Made by a program: the position numbers and the translations under genes
DNA from: GSA-30 sp036568765
GTDB taxonomy: Bacteria > Pseudomonadota > Gammaproteobacteria > Xanthomonadales > Rhodanobacteraceae
Reading direction: 5' to 3'
Assembly: GCF_036568765.1 (NCBI RefSeq)
Contig: NZ_DATCRY010000130.1
Location: 1-52,847, forward strand
DNA length: 52,847 bases
The notes under the pieces: generated by a model
The model's input: only the letters and a program-made list of their open reading frames with translations
What the model was told of the DNA's origin: nothing
Database searches by the model: none
Part shown: positions 1-7,991 of the stretch, piece by piece
Position numbering within the stretch: position 1 is the stretch's first letter
How the letters are laid out: each line of letters starts with the position of its first letter

Positions 1-82
1 CTACCAACCCGCCCTGTACCACGGCCATCGACAGCCACCACACCCCGACCCGAACAAGGCAAGCTGCCGTAAAAAAGCTCAT
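1..82 (-). CDS. BlaR1/MecR1-type M56 sensor protein, N-terminus only
   Basis: Only the first 27 codons are inside the window. They read as a hydrophobic start (MSFFTAACL, then VWWLSMAVV), which fits the first membrane segment of an M56-family antirepressor. The start codon overlaps the stop of the BlaI-type repressor gene by ATGA, the usual blaI-blaR1 arrangement, so the two are translationally coupled. In this family the membrane protein senses a signal, often a beta-lactam, and triggers cleavage of the repressor. The family call rests on position and hydrophobicity, because the zinc protease motif would lie outside the window. Confidence 0.6.
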   Translation of the reverse strand, partial: MSFFTAACLVRVGVWWLSMAVVQGGLV

Positions 83-456
83 GAGTCGTTCTCGAGCTTC
101 TCGATAAGCGCCTTGAGCTGCGCGAGTTCGTCGGCAGCGACGGGCCGGGCGTCGAGCGCCTGCATCGCCAATGCCACTGAAGAACCGGCAAAGGCACTGT
201 CCATCCACCCGCTTACCAACTGATTGAGCGTAGGCCGCTCGGAAGCCGCTGCGGTATAGATGTGCTGCCTGGCCTCTTCCACCCGCGTCACCAGCCCCTT
301 GGCGAGCATGTTCTGCATGAGCTTGAGCGAGCTGGTGTAGCCAATCTCGGTGCCTGCATATACCGCTTTATGCACCTCGCGCACGGTTGACGGCCCTTCG
401 CGCCAAAGCACGCGCAGGATGGCCAGTTCCGCAGCGGTGGGAGGCACCGTTTTCAT
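79..456 (-). CDS. blaI: BlaI/MecI/CopY-family transcriptional repressor
   Basis: A protein of about 125 residues with an N-terminal winged helix: LAILRVLWREGPSTVREVH is the typical BlaI opening helix-turn-helix, and YTSSLKLMQNMLAKGLV is the recognition-helix segment followed by the beta wing. The C-terminal third should be the dimerisation and cleavage region. I chose the Met at 456 because the family begins a few residues before the first helix; an upstream ATG at 492 would add 12 unlikely residues. It overlaps the next gene, a BlaR1-like sensor, by four bases. BlaI-type repressors bind palindromic operators and autoregulate their operon; I saw no obvious operator upstream. It is the only recognisable transcription factor in the window. 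Confidence 0.85.
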   Translation of the reverse strand: MKTVPPTAAELAILRVLWREGPSTVREVHKAVYAGTEIGYTSSLKLMQNMLAKGLVTRVEEARQHIYTAAASERPTLNQLVSGWMDSAFAGSSVALAMQALDARPVAADELAQLKALIEKLENDS

Positions 457-700
457 CGAAGTCAGGATGCAGCGGGGCGACAGCTTGCGCAAGTGGGCGG
501 GGCTGTGAACCTACGAACTTCCGCTCTGCATGTCTGCACCGGATACCGCTGTGAAGACACCGGGCCCCAGCTTGAGTCCGCCTCTTGGGGGCGCCGGGTC
601 GATGGCGAAGATCGGTTGCAGGCTCAACATGAGATCGCGCCAATGGAGCATCCGGTACCAAACTAACCGGCCCAAGATATGAGAAGCACCTCTATGTCCA

Positions 701-730
701 CCCTCTCCCCGCTGAAGCCAGGGGAGAGGG
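701..730. repeat. REP-like palindrome, probable terminator
   Basis: A perfect 10-bp inverted repeat, CCCTCTCCCC and GGGGAGAGGG, around the loop gctgaagcca. It lies 17 bp past the stop of the M61 peptidase gene and could end its transcript. Related sequences with a GAAGCCAGGGGAG-like core occur at 41131-41182 and, inverted, at 42290-42345, so this is one copy of a dispersed family. Confidence 0.6.
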
Positions 731-747
731 TGCCCGACCGAGGCTGC

Positions 748-2706
748 TTATTTACGTGGCGCGATGATTTCGCTCAGATAGTCGGGCTTGCCTTCGATAC
801 GAACCAGGTGCGGATACTGCAAGCCGTCGTGGTAGTCCACCGATATCGTGCGGAAGCTGCCCTGGTACTTCAATAGAAGCTGGATAGGAGCCTTGCCGGT
901 CTTGGCGGCGGCGATGGCGTCCTTGAGCACATCATCCGAATAATCCTGACCGTTCACCGCCATGATCGTGGCACCGGTACTTACGCCCGCCTTGAAAGCC
1001 GGACCGTCCCAACGCACATCGTTGACCTGCCCCTTCTCGCCCATGGTCAGACCGATCGACCAGGCCAGGTTGTACATGTGGCGCGGCGATTGCGCGCGGC
1101 TGTTGTATTCCTTCTCGTATTCGCTTGGCTGGTCGGTGTAGACCAGCTTCCAACCCGTAGCCGCAATGCCATCGGCCAGCGGCGGATTGAGAACATCGAC
1201 GCGCGAATGCAGGAAGCTCGCCCAATCATAGGCAGCGACGCCATTCAATGCGGCAACGACGTCTTCGAAGGTATAGGTCTTCGTGATATAGCTGCCGTTC
1301 TCTACACCGAAGAAAGCGCGCGCAAAATCGTCCAGCGACTTCTTATCGTGCGTCAACTCGCGTAGCTTGGCATCTACCTGCAGCCACATCATCTGGCCGC
1401 CGCTGTAGTAATCCTCGCTCATCTGCCAGCTGCGGTACGGCAGTGGCATGCGACGCGCGACGGTGGGGTCGTTGGTCGTGTCTTCCAGCGTGCGCCACTG
1501 GAAACCTTCGCGGTTGCGCTCGTAGTTGGCCGCGACCATCGCCATGGCATCGCGGAACTCCTGTGCCGACCACATGCCGGAGCGTGCGGTCAGCACAAAG
1601 CCCCAGTACTGGGTCTGCCCTTCATAGACCCATAGCAAAGAGTCGCCCATGGGCACGTTGAAATTCGGCGTCCATAGATCGGCCGGGCGACGGAATTTGC
1701 CGTTCCACGAGTGCGTATATTCGTGAGCCAGCAGGTCGCGGTCGGGCGCGGCCTCCTTCCAGGCGGTGAAATAATCGGCGCCCAGGCCGTCTTCGCTGGA
1801 TTGATGGTGCTCGGTACCGTTACCGCTCAGTTGATCCGAAAGCGAGAACAGGAAATCGTAATGGTCGTAGTGATGCGAGCCGAACAGGCTCACCGCCTGC
1901 GTTACCAGGGCACGATGGACTTTCAGCTGCTCGGGCGTCATTTCCAGGTACTTCGGCTCGTCCGCAACGATATCCAGATGCACCGGCGCGCCGCCGCTCG
2001 GCGTGAGATCCACGCGCTTGAAGTACTGCCCCGCATAGACGGGCGAATCGACCAGGTTGTTGAAGGTGACTGGCTTGAAGGTCGTGGTATCGCCCGACTG
2101 CGAGGCAGTCTCCAGGGCGGTACCGAACTGCCAGCCCCGCGGCAACGTGATGCTGGCAGCGTAGGTAATGCCGCGGGTGAAGTATCCCGCCGGATAGAGC
2201 GAGACCTTGCTCCACTCCATATCCATCATGCGATCGGTGAACTCGAAACCCTGGCTGTCGGTGCGGCCGGACAAATACTCGAATTGCGCATCGATCGAGG
2301 AAATCCCACCCGGCACATCCACATGGAACGCAAAGACGTTGTACTTGTCGCGCTTCCACATCAAAGGCTTGCCACCTGCGCTCAGCTTGAGGCCGGCAAG
2401 CATGGCGATCGGACCGGTTGGCGAGTGATCGCCCGGAATCCATTGCGGATACAACAGCGTCAACTCGCCAGGCTTGACCGGAATCGTTTCATGGACACGA
2501 AAAATGCCTTGCGCCGTATCGTTCGCATCGACATGCAGCGTCACCGTGCCTGGATACGGCGTATCCTGCGGCGGCGGCACGTTATCGGCACCGATCTGCT
2601 GCGCGCAGGCAGCCGCGGAGGCAAGCGCCATGGCCACGGCCATGGCAAGGCGCGCAGGCGCACGACGCAAGATGGCCGGCGATGCGGCGAAAGGGAGGAA
2701 CGGCAT
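748..2706 (-). CDS. Exported M61-family glycyl aminopeptidase with C-terminal PDZ domain
   Basis: A metallopeptidase of about 650 residues. The N-terminus is a signal peptide (RRAPARLAMAVAMALASAAACAQQ region), so it acts in the periplasm or outside. The zinc site HEYTHSWNGK (HExxH) is present, preceded by the family's N-terminal beta domain. The last ~110 residues look like a PDZ domain (around YNLAWSIGLTMGEKG through FKAGVSTGATIMAVNG). Start at 2706 is supported by GGAG six bases upstream; an in-frame codon at 2751 would spoil the signal peptide. M61 enzymes trim N-terminal glycine or alanine from peptides; the physiological substrate is unknown. The gene is monocistronic, with a strong palindrome just beyond its stop. 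Confidence 0.9.
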   Translation of the reverse strand: MPFLPFAASPAILRRAPARLAMAVAMALASAAACAQQIGADNVPPPQDTPYPGTVTLHVDANDTAQGIFRVHETIPVKPGELTLLYPQWIPGDHSPTGPIAMLAGLKLSAGGKPLMWKRDKYNVFAFHVDVPGGISSIDAQFEYLSGRTDSQGFEFTDRMMDMEWSKVSLYPAGYFTRGITYAASITLPRGWQFGTALETASQSGDTTTFKPVTFNNLVDSPVYAGQYFKRVDLTPSGGAPVHLDIVADEPKYLEMTPEQLKVHRALVTQAVSLFGSHHYDHYDFLFSLSDQLSGNGTEHHQSSEDGLGADYFTAWKEAAPDRDLLAHEYTHSWNGKFRRPADLWTPNFNVPMGDSLLWVYEGQTQYWGFVLTARSGMWSAQEFRDAMAMVAANYERNREGFQWRTLEDTTNDPTVARRMPLPYRSWQMSEDYYSGGQMMWLQVDAKLRELTHDKKSLDDFARAFFGVENGSYITKTYTFEDVVAALNGVAAYDWASFLHSRVDVLNPPLADGIAATGWKLVYTDQPSEYEKEYNSRAQSPRHMYNLAWSIGLTMGEKGQVNDVRWDGPAFKAGVSTGATIMAVNGQDYSDDVLKDAIAAAKTGKAPIQLLLKYQGSFRTISVDYHDGLQYPHLVRIEGKPDYLSEIIAPRK

Positions 2707-2856
2707 GAAGACTCCAGCGAGCGGATGGACAAGCCGGATACTTAACACCATTGGTACCGACGGGCGCTAGTGGAGAGAGTTATCTTGAATGGCGCGAACC
2801 TGCAAGAAAATGCGAATGCACTACAACTTGGGGACGCGCGCCGTTCCATGATTCCT

Positions 2857-4134
2857 TCAACGCAATTGCCAAAGAAGCAGCACATTGACGCTGACAAGAA
2901 GCAATGCACAGCCCCAACCGCCGGCTTTAACGGCAGGAGTCAATTCGAACGGTCTCATTAAACGCGATGACGAGGCAAATCCCATCAACGGTAGCAACGC
3001 TATTGGCAAACTCATGCTCAGGACGACCTGGCTGCCGACGAGCAGGAACGTCGACCGTTCGCCACCGGCCACTTGCACAGCAATCAATGCAGGCCCAAGC
3101 GCCAACCCACGCGTGAAGAGCGCCCGCCAAAGCCTGGGTAATCTGATATTGAGAAAACCTTCTGCCACCGCTTGGCCGGCCAGCGTGCCGGAAACCATCG
3201 AGTTCAGCCCACAGCACAGCAGGGCCGTCGCAAACAACAAGCCTGGCCAGGTTGCACCCAGGCTGGGCGTCAGTTGCCGCTGGGCCTGTGCAAGATCTCC
3301 CACCTCTGCTGTCGTTCCATGCAGTGCCGCTGCGGCCAGCAGCATCAACCCCAGATTGATCAGCAACGCGAACGACAAACACACGATGGTGTCCTTGTTC
3401 GCCTCACGCAAGACACCTCGCAACCGACGGGGCTGCATGGGTTCGGCATACCGCTTCAACAGTGCCGAATGGAGAAACAAGTTATGCGGCATCACGGTAG
3501 CTCCGACAATGCCGGCGACGAGCCACAGCATGCCCTCCCTATGAAACAGTTCGCCGCTCGGAACAAACCCGCGCGCCACTTCGAACCAAGCCGGTTGCGC
3601 CAGAAACAACTGCGCGGCCAGACAGACGGCCACGCCGACCATGCTGAGAGCCACGACCCGCTCCAGGCGAGCCCGACGGGGATGCTCAAGCAAAAAATAG
3701 CCGATGACCAGCGCACCGGAGAGCAGTACACCTGACCATAAGGGCATGCCAAAGATCAGGCGAAGCGCCACCGCAGTTCCCACGGTCTCGGCGACATCGC
3801 AGGCGATGATCGCTATCTCGGCGACAATCCACAATGGCAACACGCTTGGGCGCGGCAGCTCATCGCGACATAGCTCCGCCAGCCCACGCCCAGTGACGGC
3901 ACCTACGCGGCCTGCGATCCACTGAACCAGCATCGCCACCAGACTTGCGGCTAGAACCACCCACAAGAGCCTGTAGCCGTACCGTGCCCCGGCTTGCATG
4001 GCGGTCGCCCAATTGCCGGGATCCATGTACCCGGCTGCCACAAGCGCACCGGCACCCAACAACGGGTACCGCGGACGCAACTGTGGAGCACACGCTCGCG
4101 TCCTCGCGCCATCGGTCGACCCGTCCGGCGACAT
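2857..4134 (-). CDS. mntH: Nramp-family divalent metal importer (Mn2+)
   Basis: An integral membrane protein of 425 residues with about eleven hydrophobic segments. The two metal-site motifs of Nramp proteins are intact: DPGN in TM1 (residues 38-41, in GYMDPGNWAT) and MPHN in TM6 (VMPHNLFLHSAL). The methionine of MPHN gives the family selectivity for Mn2+/Fe2+ over Ca2+/Mg2+. It uses the proton gradient to import metal into the cytoplasm. Its start lies 15 bp after the stop of the Mn-catalase gene on the same strand, so the two form an operon and the importer probably supplies the catalase's dimanganese centre. I saw no MntR-type operator, and expression probably follows the catalase promoter. 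Confidence 0.93.
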   Translation of the reverse strand: MSPDGSTDGARTRACAPQLRPRYPLLGAGALVAAGYMDPGNWATAMQAGARYGYRLLWVVLAASLVAMLVQWIAGRVGAVTGRGLAELCRDELPRPSVLPLWIVAEIAIIACDVAETVGTAVALRLIFGMPLWSGVLLSGALVIGYFLLEHPRRARLERVVALSMVGVAVCLAAQLFLAQPAWFEVARGFVPSGELFHREGMLWLVAGIVGATVMPHNLFLHSALLKRYAEPMQPRRLRGVLREANKDTIVCLSFALLINLGLMLLAAAALHGTTAEVGDLAQAQRQLTPSLGATWPGLLFATALLCCGLNSMVSGTLAGQAVAEGFLNIRLPRLWRALFTRGLALGPALIAVQVAGGERSTFLLVGSQVVLSMSLPIALLPLMGFASSSRLMRPFELTPAVKAGGWGCALLLVSVNVLLLWQLR

Positions 4135-4149
4135 GCCGTCCGCGACCGA

Positions 4150-5016
4150 TTATTCGCCTAACTCGGCGCCCGTTTCCGGGTTGTCTTTCGGATTGGAAGC
4201 TGTACGGTCGGCAAAGGCAGCGATGGCCTCCGTTTCCTCAGGGGTCAGACTCGATACCGCCAAACCGTCTCCTCCGTCCATCGCCAGATGTTCCTTGCGA
4301 TCTGTCACGTAAGTAAAGTTTTCATCGCTGTTCCACGAACCGCGAGTATCGCCATCGCCCTGCGATGTGTTGACGTACGTCCGGTCGAACGGTGCCATGC
4401 CAGGGAGTTTCCCAGGCGGGAAATTCGGCTCGATCGCATAGAGTGCCTTTTCGAAGGACAACTGGTGAGCGATCTCACGGGTCATCAAGAAGTGAAGCGC
4501 CTCCTTGACACCCGGATCGTCGGTCACATTGATCAACCGCTCGTAGACGATTTTGGCACGTGCCTCGGCCGCAATATTCGAGCGCAAGTCGCAAGTCGGT
4601 TCACCGATGGAATCGATGTAGCCCGCATTCCACAATTGCCCGCCGGAGTTGATCAGCGCAGGGCCTCCGCCAAAAAGTACCTGTGTCACATGGGAATCGT
4701 TACCTGCACCATGAAGCGAGCGGTAAAGCTCGGCCGCTTCTTCCGTGGCTTCGGCAAGCTGCCCCTTGGCACCCCGGTTAAGCATGGCCACGATGGAGCC
4801 GATCACTTCCAGATGGCTGAGCTCCTCGGTCGCGATATCCAGCAAGAGATCCTTGCGACCGGGGTCTTCTTCGGCCAGCGCCTGCGTGAAATAGCGCATG
4901 GCCGCCGCCAGCTCGCCTTGAGGGCCGCCGAATTGTTCAAGCATCAGGTTAGCTAAGCCAGGATTGCACTCGGCAACATGCACGGAATATTGAAGTCGCT
5001 TGTTATGGGCAAACAT
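4150..5016 (-). CDS. katN: Non-heme manganese catalase
   Basis: A dimanganese catalase of 288 residues, the usual family length, converting H2O2 to water and O2 in the cytoplasm. All ligand positions of the ferritin-like four-helix bundle are visible: Glu35, Glu65 and His68 (TEELSHLE), Glu151 (SNIAAEARAK) and His184 (TREIAHQ). The C-terminal ~60 residues form the loose tail seen in this family. Start at 5016 has GGAGG at good spacing. It is the first gene of a two-gene unit with mntH. A KGG-repeat gene is divergent across 399 bp, and a YciF-like gene lies 5 kb away; in Salmonella these families sit together as RpoS-dependent katN-yciGFE. Confidence 0.95.
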   Translation of the reverse strand: MFAHNKRLQYSVHVAECNPGLANLMLEQFGGPQGELAAAMRYFTQALAEEDPGRKDLLLDIATEELSHLEVIGSIVAMLNRGAKGQLAEATEEAAELYRSLHGAGNDSHVTQVLFGGGPALINSGGQLWNAGYIDSIGEPTCDLRSNIAAEARAKIVYERLINVTDDPGVKEALHFLMTREIAHQLSFEKALYAIEPNFPPGKLPGMAPFDRTYVNTSQGDGDTRGSWNSDENFTYVTDRKEHLAMDGGDGLAVSSLTPEETEAIAAFADRTASNPKDNPETGAELGE

Positions 5017-5415
5017 GTAGGAGCCTCCGGCAAAAAAGAGAAAAGCACCGACCCGCCTCGCCAGATCGACACCGGAGACATCAAGCTAGGCTTCCATCCA
5101 TGAGTGCGACGGTAGTTTCTCGTCATGATCGCCGTCATCCGTCAGCCGCGCCCGCTAATGGATATCCAGCGCTTTTCGCTGACCATCCCACGAAGCTAAC
5201 GCCACGATTCATTTCGCGCCACTACAAACGCGATCGCTCTCGTCAAGACTTGCCTGCTATTAATCGGCAACGCCAGGCAGCCCGAGAAGATCGCTTTATC
5301 TCGCCATATCGATGTGATCGTTGACGCGCCTAAGGCGGTGCATTGAGAGTGGCCTTGCGATGCTTGCTTCGTCGACGAAGCCTTCGCCGACAATCAATCG
5401 CAACGGAGAAGCTTT
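5017..5415. promoter_or_regulatory. Divergent intergenic region between Mn catalase and KGG gene
   Basis: A 399-bp gap without a credible gene that must hold promoters for both neighbours. A perfect 16-bp palindrome (GCTTCGTCGACGAAGC) sits at 5366-5381, 34 bp before the KGG start codon. A TATTAA sequence at 5258-5263 could be a -10 element for the plus strand, but no convincing -35 box precedes it. The palindrome could be an operator or an RNA hairpin in the leader. I cannot place a transcription start. Confidence 0.4.
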
Positions 5416-5769
5416 ATGGCCAATCAACAGTCTGGTAACGACAACCGCGGATTTGCGTCGATGGATGAAGACAAGCAACGCGACATCGCCTCTAAAGGCG
5501 GAAAGGCAGCTCATGAGAGTGGCAATGCGCACGAGTTCGATTCGGAAGAAGCCCGTGAGGCGGGGCGCAAGGGCGGCGAAGCGGTAAGCCGCGATCGCGA
5601 GCACATGGCGGAGATAGGTGCCGAGGGCGGACGGAACAGTCAAGGCGGTCAGGCACGCAGCTCCACGTCTTCCCGCAGCGAGCAGGACGATAAGTCGTCC
5701 GGTTCGACTCGCGGTGGCAGCTCCGAACAGCACGCCAAAGCCGGCCAACAGAGCCACAAAAACAGCTAA
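5416..5769 (+). CDS. KGG-repeat stress protein (YciG/GsiB-like)
   Basis: A very hydrophilic protein of 117 residues built of glycine-rich KGG repeats: GFASMDEDKQRDIASKGG near the N-terminus, then EAREAGRKGGEAV and HMAEIGAEGGR, and a C-terminal tail AKAGQQSHKNS. This is the stress-induced KGG motif family of enteric YciG and Bacillus GsiB, cytoplasmic and probably disordered. A long Ser/Gln/Arg-rich spacer (about residues 76-104) is added compared with typical YciG. Start is set by GGAGAAG upstream of ATG. Two paralogues lie at 10493-10750 and 32028-32225. The biochemical function of the family is unknown. A terminator follows immediately. Confidence 0.85.
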   Translation: MANQQSGNDNRGFASMDEDKQRDIASKGGKAAHESGNAHEFDSEEAREAGRKGGEAVSRDREHMAEIGAEGGRNSQGGQARSSTSSRSEQDDKSSGSTRGGSSEQHAKAGQQSHKNS

Positions 5770-5792
5770 CGCTTCCGTACAGATTTAACTTT

Positions 5793-5828
5793 AAAACCGT
5801 GGCGGAATTCGTCCCGCCCGGTTTTTTT
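5793..5828 (+). terminator. Rho-independent terminator after KGG gene
   Basis: Inverted repeat AAAACCG-T-GGCGG / CCGCC-CGG followed by a run of seven T, 24 bp after the KGG stop codon. Stem, short loop and T-tract are all present. Confidence 0.85.
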
Positions 5829-6201
5829 GCCGGATTCAGCGATCTCCGCCCGGCGAAGCCGGTTCCCGGTTACCTGTACCCACCTCATCCGCCCGGTCAG
5901 ATCGCTCATCCGCTCTACGGTTGTCTTTATCCCGCTGATGCTGGATGTCCCGATCCTTGGAAGCAACGTCATCTACATTGCGGTCGCCGCTGCCATGGTC
6001 TATAGGATGCTTCTGCATGATACCGATCCTCATTCAAACAGAGCGCTGACATTAGTCCTCTCCCTGTGGAAACAGGATCACGACAGGCTCATCCAGGGGA
6101 TACCGGGTATTTACTCGCACCGCGCTATTTATGTTCATGTGCGCATGCCAAGCCGACACCTGCCGTGTGCACCACATACTTGTCTTCAAGCGGAGGCGGC
6201 T
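5829..6201. other. 373-bp region with no recognised gene
   Basis: Between the terminator and the YetF-like gene. The minus strand has a 65-codon hydrophilic frame (5836-6033) and the plus strand a short hydrophobic run (about 5920-6010), but neither has a convincing ribosome site or a known motif. It should contain the promoter of the downstream gene. It may be the worn remnant of a small gene. Confidence 0.35.
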
Positions 6202-6693
6202 ATGCAAGGCGCATTCGATCTGGCGTTACCCTGGTGGGCATTCGTTTGGCGTGGGGTGGCGGTCTACCTGGCCGTACTGATTTTTCTCCGGCTGGCGGGC
6301 AAACGCTCGTTCGGCGATATGTCGCCTTTCGATATCGTGGTTCTGATCGTCGTGGGAGGCGCGTTACGCACGGCGATCGTCGGCAAGGACGCTTCATTTA
6401 TCGGCCCCTTGATTGCGGTCGCCAGCATCATATTGACCAACAAGATCATCGGCTGGCTGACGGCCCGCTGGCGGATTTTCGATCGCGCTGTGCAAGGGAG
6501 GCCCGCCGTGCTTGCCATAAATGGCATGCGCGACAGTCGGGCATTGAATCGCTACGACATTTCGGACTCGGAATTCGACCGCGAGCTTCGCGCTCATGGG
6601 CTGGAGAACGAGGGCGACATCGTCATTGCCCGACTGGAATCGAATGGAAAGATCACCTTTATTCGTCGCCAGGAGCGGCGCGCAACGACTTAA
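6202..6693 (+). CDS. YetF/DUF421-type inner-membrane protein
   Basis: A protein of 163 residues. Three hydrophobic segments fill the first ~85 residues (AFVWRGVAVYLAVLIFLRL, FDIVVLIVVGGALRTAIV, IGPLIAVASIILTNKIIGWL) and a soluble cytoplasmic alpha/beta domain follows. GKRSFGDMSPFDIVVLI is the signature of the DUF421 family, and YDISDSEFDRELRAHG with the later DIVIARLESNGKIT match the C-terminal domain. Start at 6202 follows GGAGG at correct spacing; the longer in-frame frame from 5827 has no such support. Function is not established for the family; relatives are induced in stress and spore formation. It lies in the stress block beside a metal efflux-type transporter. Confidence 0.85.
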   Translation: MQGAFDLALPWWAFVWRGVAVYLAVLIFLRLAGKRSFGDMSPFDIVVLIVVGGALRTAIVGKDASFIGPLIAVASIILTNKIIGWLTARWRIFDRAVQGRPAVLAINGMRDSRALNRYDISDSEFDRELRAHGLENEGDIVIARLESNGKITFIRRQERRATT

Positions 6694-6734
6694 TTGTATG
6701 GGAAGCGCGATCTCCTTGCCTGGCCGACAGATCC

Positions 6735-7703
6735 TTATGTCGCCTCTACCAGCTCCGTCTTCCGCCCGTAGTCGCTCAGCTGCCTTCGTGGTTCAAGGAA
6801 TATCCGCCGAAACTCCGGATGCCTCCGGCGTATTGTTGCCTCGACACGCTCGACGAACTCCTCCATTTGCGGGGCAGTCAATGCTTCTTCGAAGGCGAGG
6901 CTCGCAGTAAGCAGAACATCGTTCGGCGCAAAGTGCATCGTCAATACGCGGTGTACAGCGAGAACCTCTGGCTGTCGTTCCAGCAGTCGCATGATGTCGT
7001 CACGTACAGGTCTCGCCACCGCTTCGCCCACCAACAATCCACGGCATTCATTGGCAAGAATCACAGCGGTTGCAGCAAGCACCAAACCAATGCACAGTGA
7101 TGCCAAGCTGTCGTAGAGCGGATTATCGGTCAGTGCATAAGCAGTGATGCCCGCCAGTGCGAAGAGCAGACCCAGCAAGGCGGCGGTGTCCTCGAATAGC
7201 ACGGTGAAAACAGTCGGATCCTTGCTGGCACGAATAGCGCGCAACCAGCCAACGCCACGGCGTGACCGACGAAAGGCACGCAGCGCGAACAGCCACACAG
7301 CTCCTTCGAACAACACTCCGACGACAAATACGGCATAGCTGACCCATATATCACGCAACGGTTCGGGCGAACGCAACTTGACCATGCCTTGATAGAGGGA
7401 GGCACCCGCTCCCAGCCCAAAGATCAGGATAGCCACCACGAAAGACCAGAAATAGAGTTCCATGCCATGCCCAAAGGGGTGTTTTTGCGAGGGTGGCCTG
7501 GCGGCGCGATGCATTCCCAGGAGCATCAGACATTGATTGCCCATATCTACCATCGAGTGGATGGCTTCGCTCCACATGGCCGAGCTGCCGGTCAGCCAGG
7601 CAGCTGCCATCTTCGACAACGCAATCGCTAAATTACCTGCAAGTGCCGCCCATACAACCTTGCGCGAACGGTCTTGTCCAGCAGAGTGCGCCGGGGACGT
7701 CAC
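6735..7703 (-). CDS. Cation diffusion facilitator family transporter
   Basis: A protein of 322 residues with about six membrane segments and a C-terminal cytoplasmic domain. Family features include the N-terminal AGNLAIALSKMAAAWLTGSSAMWSEAIHS block, in which small and acidic residues of TM2 line the metal path, and HPFGHGMELYFWSF between TM2 and TM3. This subgroup exports Zn2+, Fe2+ or Mn2+ by proton antiport; the ion cannot be told from sequence. I place the start at GTG 7703 because it overlaps the stop of the preceding small gene by GTGA; an upstream in-frame ATG at 7754 would overlap that gene by 55 bp. Near a Mn importer and a Mn catalase, a role in metal balance is plausible but inferred. 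Confidence 0.88.
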   Translation of the reverse strand: MTSPAHSAGQDRSRKVVWAALAGNLAIALSKMAAAWLTGSSAMWSEAIHSMVDMGNQCLMLLGMHRAARPPSQKHPFGHGMELYFWSFVVAILIFGLGAGASLYQGMVKLRSPEPLRDIWVSYAVFVVGVLFEGAVWLFALRAFRRSRRGVGWLRAIRASKDPTVFTVLFEDTAALLGLLFALAGITAYALTDNPLYDSLASLCIGLVLAATAVILANECRGLLVGEAVARPVRDDIMRLLERQPEVLAVHRVLTMHFAPNDVLLTASLAFEEALTAPQMEEFVERVEATIRRRHPEFRRIFLEPRRQLSDYGRKTELVEAT

Positions 7704-7948
7704 CGGCTGCCCCAAGGCTCGGATTTGAACGTACCGACAGGCCAGGTACGCCATGTTCCGTCACGCCCTTCGATACGCAGACTTACCCTCGCCCCCCTTA
7801 CTGACTCCGTTACCGCTAGCGCGAGCGCATGGTGCGTTGCCGCTTCTTCGGTAGCAAAGCGCGCGTCGGGCTCCCCGGAAACCGTGACTAACCAGTCCCG
7901 TCCGCCATCGGGAGGATGCCTGATATAAATGGCGACGCGTTGGCTCAC
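7700..7948 (-). CDS. Small soluble protein, DUF2188-like, unknown function
   Basis: A protein of 82 residues starting with GTG, preceded by AGGAG about ten bases upstream. It has a beta-rich start (VAIYIRHP), then WLVTVSGEPDARFATEEAATHHALALAVTE and a short beta tail. The pattern of W-x-V, an acidic turn and an Ala-rich helix resembles the small DUF2188-type fold, but the match is weak. Its stop overlaps the GTG start of the cation transporter gene, so the two are co-transcribed and coupled. It could be a cytoplasmic partner of the transporter; nothing in the sequence shows this directly. Confidence 0.7.
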   Translation of the reverse strand: MSQRVAIYIRHPPDGGRDWLVTVSGEPDARFATEEAATHHALALAVTESVRGARVSLRIEGRDGTWRTWPVGTFKSEPWGSR

Positions 7949-7991
7949 GCTGGATAACTCCTAAAGGGGCTGCCAGCGCTAGCGTGGAAAA

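Noticed and set aside
1711..2745. 344-codon plus-strand frame opposite the M61 peptidase
   Set aside because: Antisense shadow; composition is Arg/His-rich and the minus frame has HExxH and signal peptide.
5836..6033. 65-codon hydrophilic minus-strand frame
   Set aside because: No ribosome site, no match to a known small stress protein; left as unassigned region.
6066..7100. 344-codon plus-strand frame across YetF and the cation transporter
   Set aside because: Out of frame with YetF and antisense to the transporter; no recognisable protein.
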